Below are positions 61,100-64,000 of a stretch of 64,000 nt of DNA, piece by piece. Position numbers and translations under genes: made by a program. Each line of letters opens with the position of its first letter. Positions within the stretch are counted from its first letter, which is position 1. Source of the DNA: Paenibacillus oleatilyticus (lineage in GTDB: Bacteria > Bacillota > Bacilli > Paenibacillales > NBRC-103111); NCBI RefSeq assembly GCF_018998565.1, contig NZ_JAHNZO010000001.1, forward strand, positions 77,774 through 141,773, written 5' to 3'. The notes under the pieces are model-generated. The model was not told the origin of the DNA and ran no database searches. It saw nothing but the letters and a program-made list of their open reading frames with translations.

Positions 61100-62749
61100 T
61101 TACCAGGTCTTGAATCCTTTCGAGCCCACGCTGGCATTCGAAATAATATCCATGACCGGTACGGAGTAAGCGACAAGAATAAGGACAACCAGCACGCCGA
61201 CCCATACGCCCCAGCGCTCGAAGATGGCCGGCGCTTTTTCCGCCGCTTCGCTCGCTTCCGCGATCGGGAACTCGGTTTCTCCTTTCGGAGCGCTGAGCAG
61301 CATGACGACGTTAATGATCATCATGACGACGCCGATGAACAAGATCGTGCCGCCGATGGCCATCGCCACATGGTACGGCATCCAGCCTACCGCATCCGCG
61401 CTGTCCTGATATGTGGTAAAGGCGGTCCGGCGGGGCGATCCGAGCAGACCGACCGTATGCATCGAGCCCGACATGAAGAACATGCCGACCATCCATACGA
61501 TCGTTTGGATAATCCCCATCCGGTGCATGAGCGGAGTCATCTCCCGCCCCAGCATCGCCGGAATCAGCCAATAAGTGATGCCGAAGAAGGTCAGCGCCAC
61601 GCTCGTTGCCACCGTCAGATGGAAGTGGCCGGTTACCCACAGCGTGTTGTGAACGATAGCGTTCAACTCGTGGCTCGCGTTAATCAATCCCCCGGCTCCG
61701 GCCGGAATGAAGATCAGCATCCCCATGAACGGAGCGAAGAAGCGGACGTCCTTCCAAGGCAGCTTCTTCAGCCAGCCAAACAGCCCTTTCGCGCCGACGG
61801 AGCGGCCGTGCATCTCAAAGGAAGCGAACAGCGAGAACGCCGTCATCAGCGACGGAATGACGACCATGAACGTCAGAACGACCTGCACGAATTTCCAGAC
61901 GTTCGAGATCCCCGGCTCCATGAGCTGATGGTGGAAGCCGACCGGAATCGAGAAGAGCAGGAACATGATGAACGACAGGCGGGCAAGCGCATCGCTGAAC
62001 ATTTTGCCGCCGATCACCTTCGGAATGACAACATACCAGCACATATAAGCAGGCAGTAGCCAGAAGTAAACAAGCGGATGGCCGAAATACCAGAATAGCG
62101 TCCGGCTCAACACGACGTTGACCGTATCGACCCAGCCGAGCGACCACGGGATAAGCTGGAACAATACCTCGATCGCGACGCCCAGCGTTGCGATAATCCA
62201 CATCAGCATCGTCACGACAGCCATAAACGTAAAGATCGGGGTCGTCTCTCCGCGGTGCGTTTTTTTCCAATAGCGGTAGTTGATGAAGATGCCGAAGCCG
62301 CTCATCCAGCTCCCGACGACAACGAACACCAACGCGATGTAAAACGCGGGCGATGCTTTAAGCGGAGCATAGAACGTGTACAGCACCGTCGCCCGGTTCA
62401 GCAAAATCTCAACCGTGGCGATCGCCGTTCCGAGCGTCATCAGGCCGAAGCCGAGCCAGCCGAGATTGCGGGCAATCGGCAGTAGACGACCGCCGAGCGT
62501 ACGGGCAACCCCCGCATACAAAAATCCGATGATGAAATAGGTGGTGAAGATGAGCGCCATCAAGACGCCGTGCGCCGTCAGCAGCTGGTAATAGCCGATG
62601 CCCATCGGCAGCGCAAGCATTCCCCCGCGGACAAGCCCTTGCATGACGCCGGCAATGCCGCCGAGAAACAGCGCGAAGAAAGCGAACAAAATATGGGCGA
62701 GCACCAGGGCCGAATCGCGCCGATCGAAACTTTTCAGATTTTGAATCAT
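61100..62749 (-). CDS. cbaA: ba3-type cytochrome c oxidase subunit I
   Basis: 549 residues, ~13 helices. Heme ligand and copper-site His residues are visible: LLTAHGVLMALIFTTYF, TLFWYFGHPLVYFWLLPAYMCWY (His-Tyr region), GFHHQLMEPG and WVTGHFHLTVATSVALTFFG (two heme His). No Glu at the A-family proton-channel position, as in B-family ba3 oxidases such as Thermus CbaA. It reduces O2 and pumps protons at low oxygen. AAAGGAG precedes the ATG; the two smaller subunits are encoded upstream. Confidence 0.92.
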   Translation of the reverse strand: MIQNLKSFDRRDSALVLAHILFAFFALFLGGIAGVMQGLVRGGMLALPMGIGYYQLLTAHGVLMALIFTTYFIIGFLYAGVARTLGGRLLPIARNLGWLGFGLMTLGTAIATVEILLNRATVLYTFYAPLKASPAFYIALVFVVVGSWMSGFGIFINYRYWKKTHRGETTPIFTFMAVVTMLMWIIATLGVAIEVLFQLIPWSLGWVDTVNVVLSRTLFWYFGHPLVYFWLLPAYMCWYVVIPKVIGGKMFSDALARLSFIMFLLFSIPVGFHHQLMEPGISNVWKFVQVVLTFMVVIPSLMTAFSLFASFEMHGRSVGAKGLFGWLKKLPWKDVRFFAPFMGMLIFIPAGAGGLINASHELNAIVHNTLWVTGHFHLTVATSVALTFFGITYWLIPAMLGREMTPLMHRMGIIQTIVWMVGMFFMSGSMHTVGLLGSPRRTAFTTYQDSADAVGWMPYHVAMAIGGTILFIGVVMMIINVVMLLSAPKGETEFPIAEASEAAEKAPAIFERWGVWVGVLVVLILVAYSVPVMDIISNASVGSKGFKTW

Positions 62750-62880
62750 AGGGAATACGCTCCTTTAATTGCGGACCGGGCAAGACATTCCGACGAAGGA
62801 ATCGGCTCGCTTCCGCCTTCACGAATTGTGATATTTTTCACAATATCAGATGTTACGGTTCTCTCTACGACCATGCGCGC

Positions 62881-63351
62881 CTATTTTACGATGATCTTCA
62901 TCATCATGACTTCGTGCGCCGCGCCGCAGTATTCGTTACACAGCACCAGGTACTCCCCCGGCTTATCGAACGTATACGAGAAATGGTTCACCTCGCCCGG
63001 CACAGCCATCATGTTGATCGTCGTTCCGTTCACTTGAAATCCGTGCACGACATCGGAACTTGTCAATTGAAAGCGAACCTTCGACCCCGCCGGAATTTCC
63101 AATTTATCGGGATTGTACCCGAAGGCAAAAGCAACCAAAATCGCCTCGTACTCTTTGTCACCAATTTGGTGAAGCCCCGGCTTATCGAACGGCGGTGTCG
63201 TACTCAACGTATCCGGATTTACCGTATGCCGGTGATCGCCAGGTGGTTCCATCCCCAATGCAAACGCTCCCACACCGACGACGGTCAAAAACAAGACTAA
63301 CATGGAAATCCCGAAAATGAGCCAAATTTTTTCCAAACGATGAATATGCAT
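62881..63351 (-). CDS. cbaB: ba3-type cytochrome c oxidase subunit II (CuA)
   Basis: 156 residues with one N-terminal helix (~9-33) and a cupredoxin domain. The CuA ligands are in VLCNEYCGAAHEVMMM (Cys-x3-Cys-x3-His-x2-Met) and the His of VVHGF. It accepts electrons from cytochrome c. Purine-rich AAGGAGTTGAAGGAG lies before the ATG. Confidence 0.92.
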   Translation of the reverse strand: MHIHRLEKIWLIFGISMLVLFLTVVGVGAFALGMEPPGDHRHTVNPDTLSTTPPFDKPGLHQIGDKEYEAILVAFAFGYNPDKLEIPAGSKVRFQLTSSDVVHGFQVNGTTINMMAVPGEVNHFSYTFDKPGEYLVLCNEYCGAAHEVMMMKIIVK

Positions 63352-63403
63352 GCTCCTTCAACTCCTTCAATCTCTGTTCCGTTCCCGTTCCCCGTCTACG
63401 GTT

Positions 63404-63577
63404 TTACCCCCTGACTATGAACAATACGAAGACCCCGAACCAACTCAGCAGCAGAAACAATCCGAGCAGCATGACGGAAGCGAAAGTGCCTTTCAAGCCT
63501 TCCTCTTCGTTCTTTTGTTTGACAACCGGCGATTCCCCCTGATGCATTTGGGATGCGGCGTTGTGCGGTTTAGCCAT
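63404..63577 (-). CDS. cytochrome oxidase subunit IIa-like single-helix protein
   Basis: 57 residues with one C-terminal transmembrane helix (FASVMLLGLFLLLSWFGVFVLFIV) after a polar start, the size and position of the subunit IIa found in ba3 oxidase operons. ATG 63577 has GGGGAGGG upstream; the in-frame start at 63604 has none. First gene of the oxidase operon. Confidence 0.8.
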   Translation of the reverse strand: MAKPHNAASQMHQGESPVVKQKNEEEGLKGTFASVMLLGLFLLLSWFGVFVLFIVRG

Positions 63578-63827
63578 CTTATTCCCTCCCCTTGTGCGGG
63601 ACATCTTATGTCCTTATTGTAGAGGTCCTGGACCAAAAGGCTCTATGATTTAAGTCACAGCGAAAGTCAAGGATTCTTGAACGTTTTATGGACGAAAAAG
63701 ACGAAAAATGTCGAATTCACTTTCGGCTGTGACGAAATTCGATGACGGTATATTTTTGTTTATATCTGCGCAACTTGTAAGGATAAGGGAGGATTCGCGT
63801 ACGGAAGCCACAGGAGGTCAAAGCGAC

Positions 63828-64000
63828 ATGCCCGATATTTCGAAATCGATGGCCGAAAATTTGGATATCCTTTACCGTATCTTCAGCCATACGCCCGACC
63901 TGATCACCCGCCATTTCCAGATGAAGCCGGGAGCGCATGCGCTGCTGGTGTATTTGGACGGATTGACGGACAAGCCCGCCGTCAGCAATCATATTCTGCA
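63828..64000 (+). CDS. GerA-family spore germination protein, A subunit, 3' end outside window
   Basis: The 57 visible codons read MPDISKSMAENLDILYRIFSHTPDLITRHFQMK ... ALLVYLDGLTDKPAVSNHIL. This is the start of the N-terminal soluble domain of GerAA/GerKA-type receptor subunits (L-Y-LDGL-D...V-xxxIL). The A subunit forms the germinant-gated channel in the spore inner membrane. AGGAGG lies before the ATG. Confidence 0.87.
   Translation, partial: MPDISKSMAENLDILYRIFSHTPDLITRHFQMKPGAHALLVYLDGLTDKPAVSNHIL

Overview
The window looks like a chromosome segment of an endospore-forming Firmicute close to Paenibacillus. The basis is strong AGGAGG-type ribosome sites, ATG/GTG/TTG starts, spore-surface genes (collagen-like repeats, CgeB-type glycosyltransferases, a WIAG-tailed giant repeat protein), a GerA-type germination protein at the right edge, a Spo0E-like protein and a FapR-type operator before a fabH. 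Most of the window is GC-rich by eye. About 2.2-12.3 kb is clearly more AT-rich and holds most of the damaged genes, which suggests acquired and decaying DNA.

Layout. 0-0.9 kb: 3' end of a collagen-like Gly-X-Y gene. 1.6-7.1 kb: a graveyard with a broken rmlA/rmlB copy, a TetR/MFS pair that has both decayed, and a sugar 2-epimerase remnant, between intact genes for a DHFR-like reductase, a methyltransferase and a DUF2935 protein. 7.1-12.3 kb: a peptide-signalling island. It holds a TPR receptor without a DNA-binding domain that overlaps a 41-codon secreted pro-peptide gene, a lipoprotein, a secreted cell-wall-type protein, a Spo0E-like protein and a second full receptor with an HTH. It most resembles the AloR/AloP (AimR-like, RRNPP) systems of Paenibacillus. 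12.6-17.9 kb: a perosamine-synthase-like aminotransferase, a frameshifted collagen-like gene, a KimA-type K+ importer and a FapR-controlled FabH.

17.9-30.4 kb: one long leftward spore-surface glycosylation operon, rmlA-rmlB-rmlD-rmlC, two cgeB-like genes, an arginine-rich small protein, a GT4, an RmlD-like SDR, three GT2 enzymes and three small helical proteins. Its first genes supply dTDP-L-rhamnose and the later ones probably use it. 30.8-46.4 kb: a secreted LRR/stalk/MORN protein, a two-component system with an ABC-2 exporter (antibiotic-resistance style), a DHA2 MFS pump, a stalk-domain protein, a BlaI/BlaR1-like pair with operators, and an MFS/DeoR pair. 46.5-54.3 kb: a 2132-residue decapeptide-repeat protein and a GT4 glycosyltransferase. 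54.4-64 kb: housekeeping genes (M29 aminopeptidase, Tag glycosylase, EcsC, cupin, lipase), a MarR-nitroreductase-pirin cluster with two similar palindromes, a ba3-type cytochrome oxidase, and the start of a gerA-type gene.

A palindromic ~204-bp MITE-like element occurs three times (14.5, 30.6 and 58.6 kb). Each copy sits inside a transcription-terminator hairpin, and hairpin sequence is duplicated on both sides. The best candidates for something undescribed are this terminator-seeking element and the split peptide-receptor island.
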